Source: JAYVFR01 sp043772945
GTDB lineage: Bacteria > Patescibacteriota > JACMRA01
Direction: 5' to 3'
Length of the DNA stretch: 64,000 bases
Assembly: GCA_043772945.1 (NCBI GenBank)
Contig: JAYVFR010000007.1
Location: 34,945-98,944 of the forward strand
The notes under the pieces: model-generated
Told to the model about the DNA's origin: nothing
Seen by the model: the letters and a program-made list of their open reading frames with translations, nothing else
Database searches by the model: none
Position numbers and translations under genes: made by a program
In this document: positions 42,654 through 51,884 of the stretch, in pieces
How positions within the stretch are numbered: the first letter of the stretch is position 1
Layout of the letters: each line of letters starts with the position of its first letter

Positions 42654-45023
42654 ATGCAAAACTCAATACAGGTCTTCCCAAGACAACCAAGGCAAACCCC
42701 AAAAATAGAAATTCCAGGTGATGATGAAAGGATAATAAAAGGATTATTAAAAAAAAGAATGAATTTAAGTCCCAATTATAAGATACCCAAAATTATCTTA
42801 CCAAATGCTGACTTAAAAGGGGTAAACTTAAGTTACTCTGACTTGAGAGGAGTAAACTTAGAAGGAGCTGATTTAGAAGGAGCTGACTTGAGAGAAGTAA
42901 ACTTAGAAGGAGCTGATTTGGGAGAGGTTGATTTAGAAGGAGCTGACTTGAGAGAAGCAAACTTGAGAGAAGCAAACTTGAGAGAGGTAAATTTAGAAGG
43001 AGCAGATTTGAGAGGGGCTGACTTGAGACGGGTCAATCTATGGAAAGGAAACTTAGAAGGAGCTGACTTGAGTTACTCTGACTTGAGAGAAGCAAACTTG
43101 AGAGAGGTAAATTTAGAAGGAGCAGATTTGAGAGGGGCTGATTTAGATTATACCAGTCTAGCAGGAGCTAAAATTAATGATGAAACAATATTTTCACTTC
43201 TAACCCAATTTCCTAATGGTGATTTTGCTACTCCATATACTCTTGAACAATGTATATCAAGATCAGAATTAATTTTAACAAAAGGTGCTAATTGGGAAAA
43301 TTACCTAAAAGAATTAGGTGAAGAAGATTTGAATCCAGAGAATTTCGGTATTCAAATTAAGGAATTTTTAAAAAAAGCTACAAGTAGTCAATTATATACC
43401 CAACTTACAGATTATGCTGACACAAAACCAGAACAAATTACAGATGATCCTGAAGCCTTAAGCGATTATGGTCGTACATTAATAAAGGCTGTTTATTTAG
43501 GTTCTTCACTTGGTAGATTATCCCATCATATTAGTAGTATAGCAAGAAAACTTGAAGACCAAGAAAATCCTAATATCAGCAGTAATAGCCCTTATATTAG
43601 TCAACAAAACTATATTCAATTAAACAGATTTACTCAGCAAGAAGGTAGCACAGATATTAGTTATGGGATAATGGCAGGTGATTTATTTAACTATCAAAAT
43701 TGTGAAAGTGTTGATTCCATGACGACGGCACCCCATCAAAATTATACTGAAGGAGTGTTGAATGAGCATATTTCAGTTTGGATGCTTAAAGATTGGGAAG
43801 AAAAAGAGTTCAAGAAATTATCTAAATACACCCCAACGGAGCAGACAAAAATCCTGCGAACTAAATTTGAATTAATTAAAACAGAATACAGTAACTATTT
43901 AGTAAAAGGAGATAAAGCTAGTTTTGAATTTAATAAAAAATCAGCTGAATATAAAACAATTTTAAACAATTTAGTATCAAATATTAGAAGTAGTTATCAA
44001 GCTGAATCAATAAAAATTAAACCAATTGGTCTTGCTAAAGATATGTATCATGCTTATTACCTAACTGAGTATAACACAGTAATTAAAATTTGTGTCTATA
44101 AATCAATGACCGAAGAAATTAGATATATAGGTAAAGAAACTAGCCAACAAGCAGACTTAGTATTAGAAGAAGAGCTACAGTCTACGATAAAAAAATTAAA
44201 TCAAGAGTATTTCACAAATATAACTGAAATAAATCAAACAAATGAAAATCAATTAGACATAGAGAGTCTTACTAAAATTAATACCCCAACTGATTTAGTT
44301 AATTGGATCAAATCACAATTAATTAGAATTGATAATATAGAATTAGATACTGATACTTATTTTTCTTATAGCAGTATCTTAAACGGTAGTAATTCAGTAA
44401 GCACGTGGCTTGAGATTAAAGGATTTGTTACAGGACTAGAAGACAGAATTTTAGCTAATTACAATCAACACAACAAATTACCTGATTTAATTTGCAATAT
44501 CATTGATTACAAAATTGCTGAATTAAGGAGAGAGTTTATTAATAACAATACACTAATTCCTTCAACTTCTGATTATGATAGCGAGAAAAAAGATCAAAGT
44601 ATAGATTATTATATTTATGATAATTTTGCTAAAGCAGGTATCATTGGAGGTACAACATTAGGAGAAGGTAGTAATTCACATACTGATTTAATTCTTCAGA
44701 AAGTAGATGTAATTAAAAATAAAGATAATACTGAAAATAAAACTACAAACCCTAGCTTGATTATAATTGATAATGAAGGTCAAAACTTATCAGTTGAACT
44801 TAATTTTAGTGATCCATTAAGTATCAGAGAAATACAAGGAGAAGTTAAAATGTCTGATTTAGAAACTCTTAACCCAACGTTAAAAATTAAAATTCTTTTA
44901 CAGTACCAATTAAATGGATATATTTCAGTTAATAACACTCCAATAAAAACACGTAAAGAATTAGAATCAGCAAATTTTAGTTTTTTGTTTGGTGATAATA
45001 TTAGATTTCATAATTCTGTGTAA
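42654..45023 (+). CDS. Large protein with N-terminal pentapeptide repeats
   Basis: 789 aa. After about 45 residues comes a right-handed beta-helix of about 25 pentapeptides of the A(D/N)LxG/R type (about 46-170, e.g. NLEGADLRGADLRRVNL). The remaining ~620 residues are not recognised: predicted helical with a beta-containing end and no membrane segment. No signal peptide. The repeat DNA contains a recent internal duplication of about 60 bases. The well-formed promoter with an overlapping palindrome suggests regulated expression. Convergent with the solute-binding gene, 4 bases away. Confidence 0.85.
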   Translation: MQNSIQVFPRQPRQTPKIEIPGDDERIIKGLLKKRMNLSPNYKIPKIILPNADLKGVNLSYSDLRGVNLEGADLEGADLREVNLEGADLGEVDLEGADLREANLREANLREVNLEGADLRGADLRRVNLWKGNLEGADLSYSDLREANLREVNLEGADLRGADLDYTSLAGAKINDETIFSLLTQFPNGDFATPYTLEQCISRSELILTKGANWENYLKELGEEDLNPENFGIQIKEFLKKATSSQLYTQLTDYADTKPEQITDDPEALSDYGRTLIKAVYLGSSLGRLSHHISSIARKLEDQENPNISSNSPYISQQNYIQLNRFTQQEGSTDISYGIMAGDLFNYQNCESVDSMTTAPHQNYTEGVLNEHISVWMLKDWEEKEFKKLSKYTPTEQTKILRTKFELIKTEYSNYLVKGDKASFEFNKKSAEYKTILNNLVSNIRSSYQAESIKIKPIGLAKDMYHAYYLTEYNTVIKICVYKSMTEEIRYIGKETSQQADLVLEEELQSTIKKLNQEYFTNITEINQTNENQLDIESLTKINTPTDLVNWIKSQLIRIDNIELDTDTYFSYSSILNGSNSVSTWLEIKGFVTGLEDRILANYNQHNKLPDLICNIIDYKIAELRREFINNNTLIPSTSDYDSEKKDQSIDYYIYDNFAKAGIIGGTTLGEGSNSHTDLILQKVDVIKNKDNTENKTTNPSLIIIDNEGQNLSVELNFSDPLSIREIQGEVKMSDLETLNPTLKIKILLQYQLNGYISVNNTPIKTRKELESANFSFLFGDNIRFHNSV
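42823..43150 (+). repeat. 15-base tandem units of the pentapeptide repeat, with a recent ~60-base duplication
   Basis: Imperfect 15-base units, each one pentapeptide. A block of about 60 bases ending GGAGCAGATTTGAGAGGGG occurs twice without mismatch (about 42960-43020 and 43083-43140), pointing to recent duplication by slippage or recombination. Confidence 0.8.
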
Positions 45024-45027
45024 TTTT

Positions 45028-46449
45028 TTAACGACGTATCCTTGGTGGAGCAGTTAAAATGCGTCCATAATCATTAATTCCTTCTGACAAGCTCTCATCT
45101 AGAGTTTTATTTCTATATTGTATACGCTCAAAAATATCAGACCAAACTTTTTCTGAAGCATTAGCATCTGGCTTATAGTAGGTAGTCGCGTTAATCGCTC
45201 CTTCAGCAAAAATTCTAGTTTCTTGATCAGCCGTCAACTGCTTTTTAATAACATCTAAGTGTGCAGAAGGTAAGTTAGCAGCATCAGCAATAAATTCTTG
45301 AGTTTTAAGGCTAGTAACATATTGCAGAAATTCTTGAGCTTTTAAGTATTTGTATTTACCATCTCTACTATTTGGGTTTTCCGCATCTCTTTGTAGCTTT
45401 TTATTTAGTGAGTCCATATAAAATTTACCGAAAGTTTTAGGAGATTTAGGATTTAGCTGAGGTATTCTAGTTACATCAAAATCTAATTTTGGATTAATTT
45501 TTTTTATTTTTTTGCTAAATGATTTATAATTAATAATGTAAGCAAGTTTTCCTTGAGCAAAAGCTTCAACATCACTAGGAGAAGAGGTGTTCCAAGTGTA
45601 GTTAGAACTTTTTTGGTCTGCAAAATCTAAATAAAACCTAAGAGCATTATAAACAGCGTTACGTTCGTTACCCAGACTAGACTGACTAGTTTGACGATCG
45701 GAAATAGAAGCTCCTTGTTGAAATATAAGCAAGGGAATTATGTCAGAATGATTTTCTATATTAGGAGGACCTTCAGGACCACGCCCGCCAGTTCCAAGTG
45801 CAATTGTTGAAGTTAAAAAGCCTTGATTATTTAATGCCTTGCGAGTTATAGAGCCAACTTGTGATTGATTGCTTAGCTCCTCCCATGAAGAAGCAGGTCT
45901 TGGTATTAAGCTTTGATTTAAAATATTTTTATTATAATACAACTGTAAATTATCAACATAACTAGTAACTCCAAATACCTTGTCTTTAATCTTTGTGCAA
46001 TCTGACACCATGCGAACAAAGTTTTGTTCATAATTAACCAAATCAGAGTCTCTTATATTATCAATTGGTGCTAAATAATCCTGATAAGCTGCTAAATCAT
46101 CATCCTTAAGTGTAAAAATGTCTGGAGCTAAATTAGCCTGATCCTTGGCGTTTGTAGAAATTAAATCATTGTAATAATTAGAGTCAATCTTTTTGGGGAC
46201 TATATTGATAGTAACACTTCCATTCCCCGAAATTGCTTTAAAACGTTCTGTAACCTTGGTCATAACCTCTGAACTAACATCTCCACCTTGCCACCAAATC
46301 AAAGAAATTGGAATTGCAGAAATAACTTTAGGTTTAGGTTTGTTAAAGATCATCACTAAAACAATAATTGATAAAATTACAAAGATCACTATACCCACTA
46401 TCCAAAGCGGCTTTTTTTCTTCCCAAGAAATTTTTATATTTTCTAACAT
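45028..46449 (-). CDS. Membrane-anchored extracellular solute-binding protein, family 1
   Basis: 473 aa; membrane helix at about 14-35 instead of a lipobox. The binding fold shows the family-1 pattern: SLIWWQGGDVSSEVM at the start of lobe 1, DIFTLKDDDLAAYQDYLAPID, GVTSYVDNLQLYYNKNIL, and FAQGKLAYIINYKSF. It resembles sugar-binding subunits of ABC importers, but no permease or ATPase partner is adjacent, so the substrate is unknown. Confidence 0.85.
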   Translation of the reverse strand: MLENIKISWEEKKPLWIVGIVIFVILSIIVLVMIFNKPKPKVISAIPISLIWWQGGDVSSEVMTKVTERFKAISGNGSVTINIVPKKIDSNYYNDLISTNAKDQANLAPDIFTLKDDDLAAYQDYLAPIDNIRDSDLVNYEQNFVRMVSDCTKIKDKVFGVTSYVDNLQLYYNKNILNQSLIPRPASSWEELSNQSQVGSITRKALNNQGFLTSTIALGTGGRGPEGPPNIENHSDIIPLLIFQQGASISDRQTSQSSLGNERNAVYNALRFYLDFADQKSSNYTWNTSSPSDVEAFAQGKLAYIINYKSFSKKIKKINPKLDFDVTRIPQLNPKSPKTFGKFYMDSLNKKLQRDAENPNSRDGKYKYLKAQEFLQYVTSLKTQEFIADAANLPSAHLDVIKKQLTADQETRIFAEGAINATTYYKPDANASEKVWSDIFERIQYRNKTLDESLSEGINDYGRILTAPPRIRR

Positions 46450-46577
46450 AAAGTTTAATTTAAAATAATAAACTATAAACTAACATTAGTAACTTGCTTT
46501 GTCAAAAAATATTTTATCCAGTACAATTTGCAAAATCAGAGACACAAAATTAAAAATAAAAATAACAATTCACTCAG

Positions 46578-47480
46578 ATGCCCTCTTATAACTCTTTTTC
46601 AGTTGATAAATTAAAAGGACTAAAATCTAATTTTAATAGTTTTACCTTCAGTAATGTTCATAAGGATGATAAACGTAAATTAATTTTAATTAGTTCGATC
46701 TTTTTATTTTTATTATTAACTACAATTTTTTGGCTTGTTTTCCCCGCATTTTCATCCCCTCAAAGAGTCCAAGGTCAAATTTTAAGTTCAAATCTAATTA
46801 CCAACGATAAGCCTACTGATGAAACTTTAAACAAAACTAAAAATTACGATTACATTGATTTAAATAATTTCACGGGTTTTACTATTAACCAAATCAGCAA
46901 TACTCAATCTGCCATTAATAGCTCTACTCTCTCAACCAATTCCAACAATTCCAACGAGACTAAAATAAATACAACAATTCACAAAATTAAAACTCGCCAA
47001 ATTCTTTCGCTCAAGATTCCAATTAAGACTGAAATTGACAAAGATAATCTTTATCTTGAATTACAAGTGAACAAAGAATTACAAATTGTAGCCAGCACAA
47101 TGCGATTAATTCAAGCTGACAAAATCCAAAACATTCCAGCCTCAAGCATTAACACACAATTAGGAACGGTTTCTATTATTCCAAATCAGCTTGAAAACGG
47201 CCTGGGATATTTAAAAAAAGACTCTCCCGCTGAATTAATACTAGACATTTATATCCCCGAAAAAACCACTGAAGGTATTTATAATGTTGATTTAATCTCT
47301 AATCAAATTGAGTTAGAGACTGGTAAGCTCGTAACTAATAACTTGCATAAAGCTAATTTAATAGTCTCTAGAGAGGATTCAGCTCCAGCGCAAAGCATTC
47401 AAACTTCTTTAGTTTCTTCAACCTCTCCAATTAGCCAATCTCAGACTTCTGTTGATTTAAACATTACCGCAAATAACTAA
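46578..47480 (+). CDS. Hypothetical anchored extracellular protein (300 aa)
   Basis: Not recognised. Membrane helix at about 36-56, a Ser/Thr/Asn-rich linker (about 60-135), a beta-sandwich-like domain of about 120 residues (KIPIKTEIDKDNLYLELQVN ... EGIYNVDLISN), and a Ser/Thr tail. The domain order resembles cohesin-like surface modules. Confidence 0.75.
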   Translation: MPSYNSFSVDKLKGLKSNFNSFTFSNVHKDDKRKLILISSIFLFLLLTTIFWLVFPAFSSPQRVQGQILSSNLITNDKPTDETLNKTKNYDYIDLNNFTGFTINQISNTQSAINSSTLSTNSNNSNETKINTTIHKIKTRQILSLKIPIKTEIDKDNLYLELQVNKELQIVASTMRLIQADKIQNIPASSINTQLGTVSIIPNQLENGLGYLKKDSPAELILDIYIPEKTTEGIYNVDLISNQIELETGKLVTNNLHKANLIVSREDSAPAQSIQTSLVSSTSPISQSQTSVDLNITANN

Positions 47481-47489
47481 AACCTCTCG

Positions 47490-48690
47490 CTACCCTTTAC
47501 CCATCATATACATAATATTATTATAATTTGGGTGTTTAATTACCATTTTTAGAGTTAGGTGTAAATCATCAGCAAGTTTTGAAATAGTTGTAAAAGTATC
47601 ACGCTTATTCTGGCGAATTTTAATCCTATCACCTTTATCAAAAAAGAGTGTCTTATTTGGATTAGTGAATTTTACTTCTGTATCTTGTTTAAAGACTAAA
47701 TTCAATTCTCTAAAATCAGTTTTTGGATTATAGCTAAATTCTTGTTTCACATATTTATCCTTAAAACCTAAACTTTTTGTAAACCAGGTGTAAAAGATAT
47801 TAACTGAACTTGAGGAATTAAAATGATTTTTGTTTTCTTTATCAGCCATGAAACCGCTTGTAACTAAAAGCCTATCCTCTGGTAATAAACCGTCCGTTAC
47901 ATTAGATCCTGAATGAATAACATTAGTTTGATTAGAAAGGGTTGCGCCAAGGCACAAGACTAAAGTTGGGTATAGCTCACTAGTTGAGTATTTAAGACTG
48001 TACAAAATGCTCTGAAGCGACTGATTCTCAATGTCAATAATATGATAGTAACATGGAGCTTTAATACTGTTTGATTGGATTGTATTTGATGCAGTGTCCA
48101 GAATTGTTTGACTAATATCAAGTCCCGTATATGAATTGAGCTTGTTTAAAGATTCTAGTTTTTTTAAAAGCGGTAAAGCAGGACTTCCATTACCAACACC
48201 TATATCCACAATGTTAATTTTACTAAAATTACTAAATTGATCATTAATTAGATTAAAAGCATTCTCAAAAAAATACAAATCACTTAATGCCATGCTGTAA
48301 GTTCCTTGTTCTAACGAAGTTTGGTAAAATTTGCTCCAATGTTTCGCCCCCAGAATTCAGATAATTAAATTTTTGAGATATTGATTTATCAATTTCCAGA
48401 TTGGCTATTAAAGAAGTTTTTTGCTCTATTGTTAAATGACTGCAACTACTTTCTGGGACTATAATAATTTCTCGAGGTTGAGGTGGTTTGTATTTTTTGC
48501 CGTCTTGGGTTAATTGCTCCATAATTGCCTGATTTTTCAAGCTACGAACGATTAGATATTTATCTTTAACGATTACTAATTCCAAATTTAACTCTTTAGT
48601 TAGGGCTCTCTTGATCCAGTTACGAATTGTTCCCTCTGATACTTTAAATTGATTAGCAACTTCAACGCGGCTTTTATAGTAAGATAACAT
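47490..48690 (-). pseudogene. HTH-EgtD-like methyltransferase gene split by a one-base frameshift
   Basis: Two overlapping frames: 48690-48280 (136 aa, HTH at about 6-30: RVEVANQFKVSEGTIRNWIK) and 48293-47490 (267 aa, SAM methyltransferase with VDIGVGNGS, YTGLDIS, LCLGATLSN). Removing one base from the run of five C at 48347-48351 joins them into one ~399-aa protein reading LNSGAKHWSKFYQTSLEQGT then YSMALSDLYFFENAF. The methyltransferase resembles EgtD/Methyltransf_33 (histidine or peptide N-methylation). This may be a true pseudogene, a phase-variable or slippage gene, or an assembly error. Divergent from the NUDIX fusion. Confidence 0.75.
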
Positions 48691-48802
48691 ATTTAATCAG
48701 TAGTGCTTATAGGTTGAAATAAAAAATCTAAACACTGTTGTTTAATTGATTAATAAAAGACTTAGGGATTATCACTAATGGAATAATTTATGAATTGACA
48801 GG

Positions 48803-48860
48803 TTACGAATTAAATCGTAAGTTATATATACTGGCAATAAATTATTTAGCTTTTTATAAT
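48803..48860. promoter_or_regulatory. Palindromic operator and -10 box between the divergent accessory genes
   Basis: TTACGA-ATTAAA-TCGTAA (48803-48820) is a perfect 6-bp inverted repeat lying just after a TTGACA (48795). TATAAT at 48855-48860 serves the NUDIX-fusion gene. The HTH protein encoded on the other side is the natural candidate to bind it (inference). Confidence 0.6.
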
Positions 48861-48930
48861 ATATAAACTAACATTGAAATTTGCTTTTGTCAAAGCTCCA
48901 AAAAACTATCCTATCAAGTTATTTTCACAT

Positions 48931-50607
48931 ATTATGCCCACGCAAACAGCAGAAATTCTAAAGATCATTGATGTTTATTTTGACAAATTTGAATCAGAGA
49001 AAAATGATAAGCACATACTTTTAAAACAAGTTAAAAGTGAACCTGTAGAACTAGATTCACATAGAAATTTTAACGGCCACTTAACAGCCTCAGCTTTAAT
49101 TCTAAACTCTGACAGAACTAAAGTTTTACTGATTAAACACAAAAAATTAGGTTTGTTGTTACAACCTGGCGGTCACATGGACCCGAATGAAGACCCGCTC
49201 GTTGCTTGCAAAAGAGAAATTTTTGAAGAACTCGGGCTGTCTAATATGCGATATTTACCACTCGATATTAACTACTTAAACTTACCCATTGATATTGATA
49301 GACACTATATTCCAGCAAATATTAAAAAAGGTGAAGTAGAGCATTATCACCACGATTTTCGATATTTATTTACTTGCGATGAGACAACCAATTTAACTTA
49401 TAGCCAAGACGAGCTTGATGGTTTCAAATGGGTTGATTTGAAAAATATTGTTAACTTAAGCGGAGCCGATAGAATTAAGGGTAAGATCCGTGCATTAGCT
49501 CTCGATAAGAGTTTTGAGTTTTTTAGAGAGTTCACAAATTCTGAAAAAACTTTTAAAGAAATTGATATTATTCTTGTTACTCATATCGTCCAAAATATTC
49601 CTTCATTTATTGATAGTTTAAATAATATTCGAAACGTTAAAATAATCATCCCAAAACCAAATTCTATCCAACAATCGGTATTGAATTTACTTAAAGATAA
49701 TTACAAATTTAGTGCATTAAAAAAAGAACAAATAAATTTAGAAAATTACAAGGTCATTAAGACAGAATTAGATATTAACCGTAAAACAATTATTGTAGAT
49801 ATTGGTGGATATTTTAGTCAAATTATAAATAGTTTAAAAAATGATTATCCAGGCCTCCTATTAGTTGTTGTGGAAGATACAGAAAACGGTATTCAAAAAT
49901 ACGAAAAAATTAAATTAAACGTACCTGTTTTATCAGTTGCACGAAGTGAATTAAAGGAAAATGAAGATTTTCTAGTTGGACATTCAATCGCTTTTTCAGT
50001 TGATAAACTATTGCGAACGAAAAATAAAATATTTAACTATTCTAAAATTGGAATTCTAGGTTACGGTAAAGTTGGTAAAGGAATTTCAGATTATGTACAA
50101 AAACATAATAATCAACCATTTGTTTATGACATTAATCCTATTAGGCAAATTAGCGCCCTCAATAACGAATGTTTAATTGTGGATAAAGAGATTATTTTAA
50201 AAAGTTGCGATATTATTTTTTGCGCTACAGGAAATAAGAGCTTAAATATTAATGATTTAACAAAGCTCAAAACTAATAGCTATTTAGCTTCTTGCACTTC
50301 CAGTGATGATGAATTTGATTTTAGTGGAGTAGAAAGCTTTTTTAAAATTGAAAAAACTAGTACTGAAATTTACAAATATTACAATCAAGATCATAACTTT
50401 CATCTTTTAAATAACGGTAATGCTGTTAATTTTTTAGATAGCGGAGTTCTTGATAATTTCATTTATCTAGTCCAGGCTGAAATTATAAAGTGCATTAAGC
50501 TACTAAAAGAATCTAATAATGATCTAGATTTTAAAATACATGAATTAGACTTGAAAACTAAAAATAGTATTCCTAATATTTGGCTTAAAATTTTCAAAGT
50601 AAATTAA
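48931..50607 (+). CDS. NUDIX hydrolase fused to an S-adenosylhomocysteine-hydrolase-like NAD domain
   Basis: 558 aa from ATG 48931 (a TTG at 48874 is in frame and close to the TATAAT, so it cannot be excluded). NUDIX domain at about 40-185 with an exact box G80-x5-E86-x7-REIFEELGL. From about 200 a second module follows the SAH hydrolase fold: VVVEDTENGIQKY (SahH: EETTTGVxR), a degenerate substrate segment, the Rossmann motif GILGYGKVGKG (373-383), VYDINPIRQISAL and FCATGNKSLN. Catalytic Lys/Asp/His of SahH do not align clearly, so it may sense or bind rather than hydrolyse. The next gene starts 11 bases later. Confidence 0.88.
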   Translation: MMPTQTAEILKIIDVYFDKFESEKNDKHILLKQVKSEPVELDSHRNFNGHLTASALILNSDRTKVLLIKHKKLGLLLQPGGHMDPNEDPLVACKREIFEELGLSNMRYLPLDINYLNLPIDIDRHYIPANIKKGEVEHYHHDFRYLFTCDETTNLTYSQDELDGFKWVDLKNIVNLSGADRIKGKIRALALDKSFEFFREFTNSEKTFKEIDIILVTHIVQNIPSFIDSLNNIRNVKIIIPKPNSIQQSVLNLLKDNYKFSALKKEQINLENYKVIKTELDINRKTIIVDIGGYFSQIINSLKNDYPGLLLVVVEDTENGIQKYEKIKLNVPVLSVARSELKENEDFLVGHSIAFSVDKLLRTKNKIFNYSKIGILGYGKVGKGISDYVQKHNNQPFVYDINPIRQISALNNECLIVDKEIILKSCDIIFCATGNKSLNINDLTKLKTNSYLASCTSSDDEFDFSGVESFFKIEKTSTEIYKYYNQDHNFHLLNNGNAVNFLDSGVLDNFIYLVQAEIIKCIKLLKESNNDLDFKIHELDLKTKNSIPNIWLKIFKVN

Positions 50608-50617
50608 TTATTAACGC

Positions 50618-51370
50618 ATGAATTTACATAAAATTGATAATTTAGTCCTAAATTTTTGGCTTGAAGAACTGCATTCAAGTATTAAAGTTTTTATGCAAAT
50701 GCAGAAGTTAGATTCATATTATTTAGTTGATAATATTGACATTAAACCTTTACCAAAAGGTATGATTATGTGTATTAATTCTCAAAACAAGTTAACTATT
50801 GAGCTTGAGGCTGTAATTAACCATGATCCTGTATTCGTCCAAGTTATGATTATGCATGATGAATTACACCATAAGTTTGTTCAGAATATGAAGCCAAATA
50901 TGAAAGAAGCTAACCGCCAAAGAGATTATTTTGGAGATCAAACAATTACAGAAATGGACATTGATGCTGACTTAAACACTTATATTTTATTTTCAGAGCA
51001 AGGTAAATTTAATTTTAATGGTTACTTAAATTTGCTTTACAATGCACTCGCAAAAGACAAAGATTACCGTATTCGCAAAGAAAAGTTTAATAGATATTTT
51101 GGATCTTTGCTATCAATTTATAATTATACACAAATAGGAGAGAGAAAAATCTTTTACCCTTATATTGATAGTTGCAATGATGATACTATATATTTTGCGG
51201 TTATCGGTAATGCTAGAGATTTTAGTAAATGTGAACTTAAAGAAAACTTAATTTTGAAATTAATTCAAATGTATCACGAGACTAATAAATTTTACGCTCA
51301 AGAATTTATAAGCCTGCATCAAGAAGTTTTTGAAACTGTCACTAATCAAATAAACAAAAAAACTGTTTAA
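50618..51370 (+). CDS. Hypothetical protein of the NUDIX-SAHH operon (HDELHH motif)
   Basis: 250 aa, not recognised. MIMHDELHHKFV (about 87-98) followed about 30 residues later by TEMDIDADLNTYI gives a His/Glu/Asp cluster reminiscent of zincin-like or ferritin-like metal sites, but not the exact HExxH. No signal peptide or membrane segment. 11 bases after the NUDIX fusion and clearly co-transcribed, so it probably works with it. Confidence 0.8.
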   Translation: MNLHKIDNLVLNFWLEELHSSIKVFMQMQKLDSYYLVDNIDIKPLPKGMIMCINSQNKLTIELEAVINHDPVFVQVMIMHDELHHKFVQNMKPNMKEANRQRDYFGDQTITEMDIDADLNTYILFSEQGKFNFNGYLNLLYNALAKDKDYRIRKEKFNRYFGSLLSIYNYTQIGERKIFYPYIDSCNDDTIYFAVIGNARDFSKCELKENLILKLIQMYHETNKFYAQEFISLHQEVFETVTNQINKKTV

Positions 51371-51379
51371 CACTTAAAT

Positions 51380-51884
51380 ATGACTAACTTTAAAATTCTA
51401 ATAGCTGTAATTGAACAAGGTGAGCACTCTCTTAACAAACTTATTCCTGCCTTTAAATTACTAGCAAATGCTAAGGCTACTAAAATTACGAGAAAAATCT
51501 AAATCGGCTGTAATGATTGGTTATAATTTCTCATTCTCACAATATTCTAAACTTCTAGAAATTTATCCCAATCCCCAAACGGGTAATTTTAATTTTGTTG
51601 TTGTTAAAATGACTAAACAAATAGACCAGTTTAAGAGTGTTTTAGACACGGTACTCTGTAAAGCATTAATTCATCCTTTGAATATTATTTATCACATTTT
51701 TGGTGAGGTTACGGATTTTTTCGTAGCTATACTAACTTAGAAAATAATAAATTTAGTTTAAACTTTCTTTTTAATTTAAAATGATGCGATTAAAAATAAC
51801 AATTCAAAAACTCTATTAATAATTAAAGACTCACTTCATTCATACAAGTTAATTGAAAATACTAAAAAAAGATTATTAGAATAA
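51380..51884 (+). pseudogene. Frameshifted gene of unknown family
   Basis: Coding-like sequence passes through several frames: MTNFKILIAVIEQGEHSLNK... (51380, stop near 51501), SAVMIGYNFSFSQYSKLLEI... (open to 51740), then YGFFRSYTNLENNKFSLNFL and DAIKNNNSKTLLIIKDSLHS... to the TAA at 51882-51884. At least three shifts separate them. It starts 10 bases after the previous gene, so it was once the third gene of the operon. Its end overlaps the end of the truncated recJ. Confidence 0.55.

Noticed and set aside
42793..43036. Two minus-strand repetitive ORFs (Leu/Ser-rich and Lys/Ser-rich)
   Set aside because: Antisense to the pentapeptide repeats; repetitive only because the coding strand is.
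42823..43150. Regularly spaced DNA repeats as a CRISPR array
   Set aside because: Units are contiguous 15-mers in frame with no unique spacers; they encode pentapeptides. No cas genes in the window.
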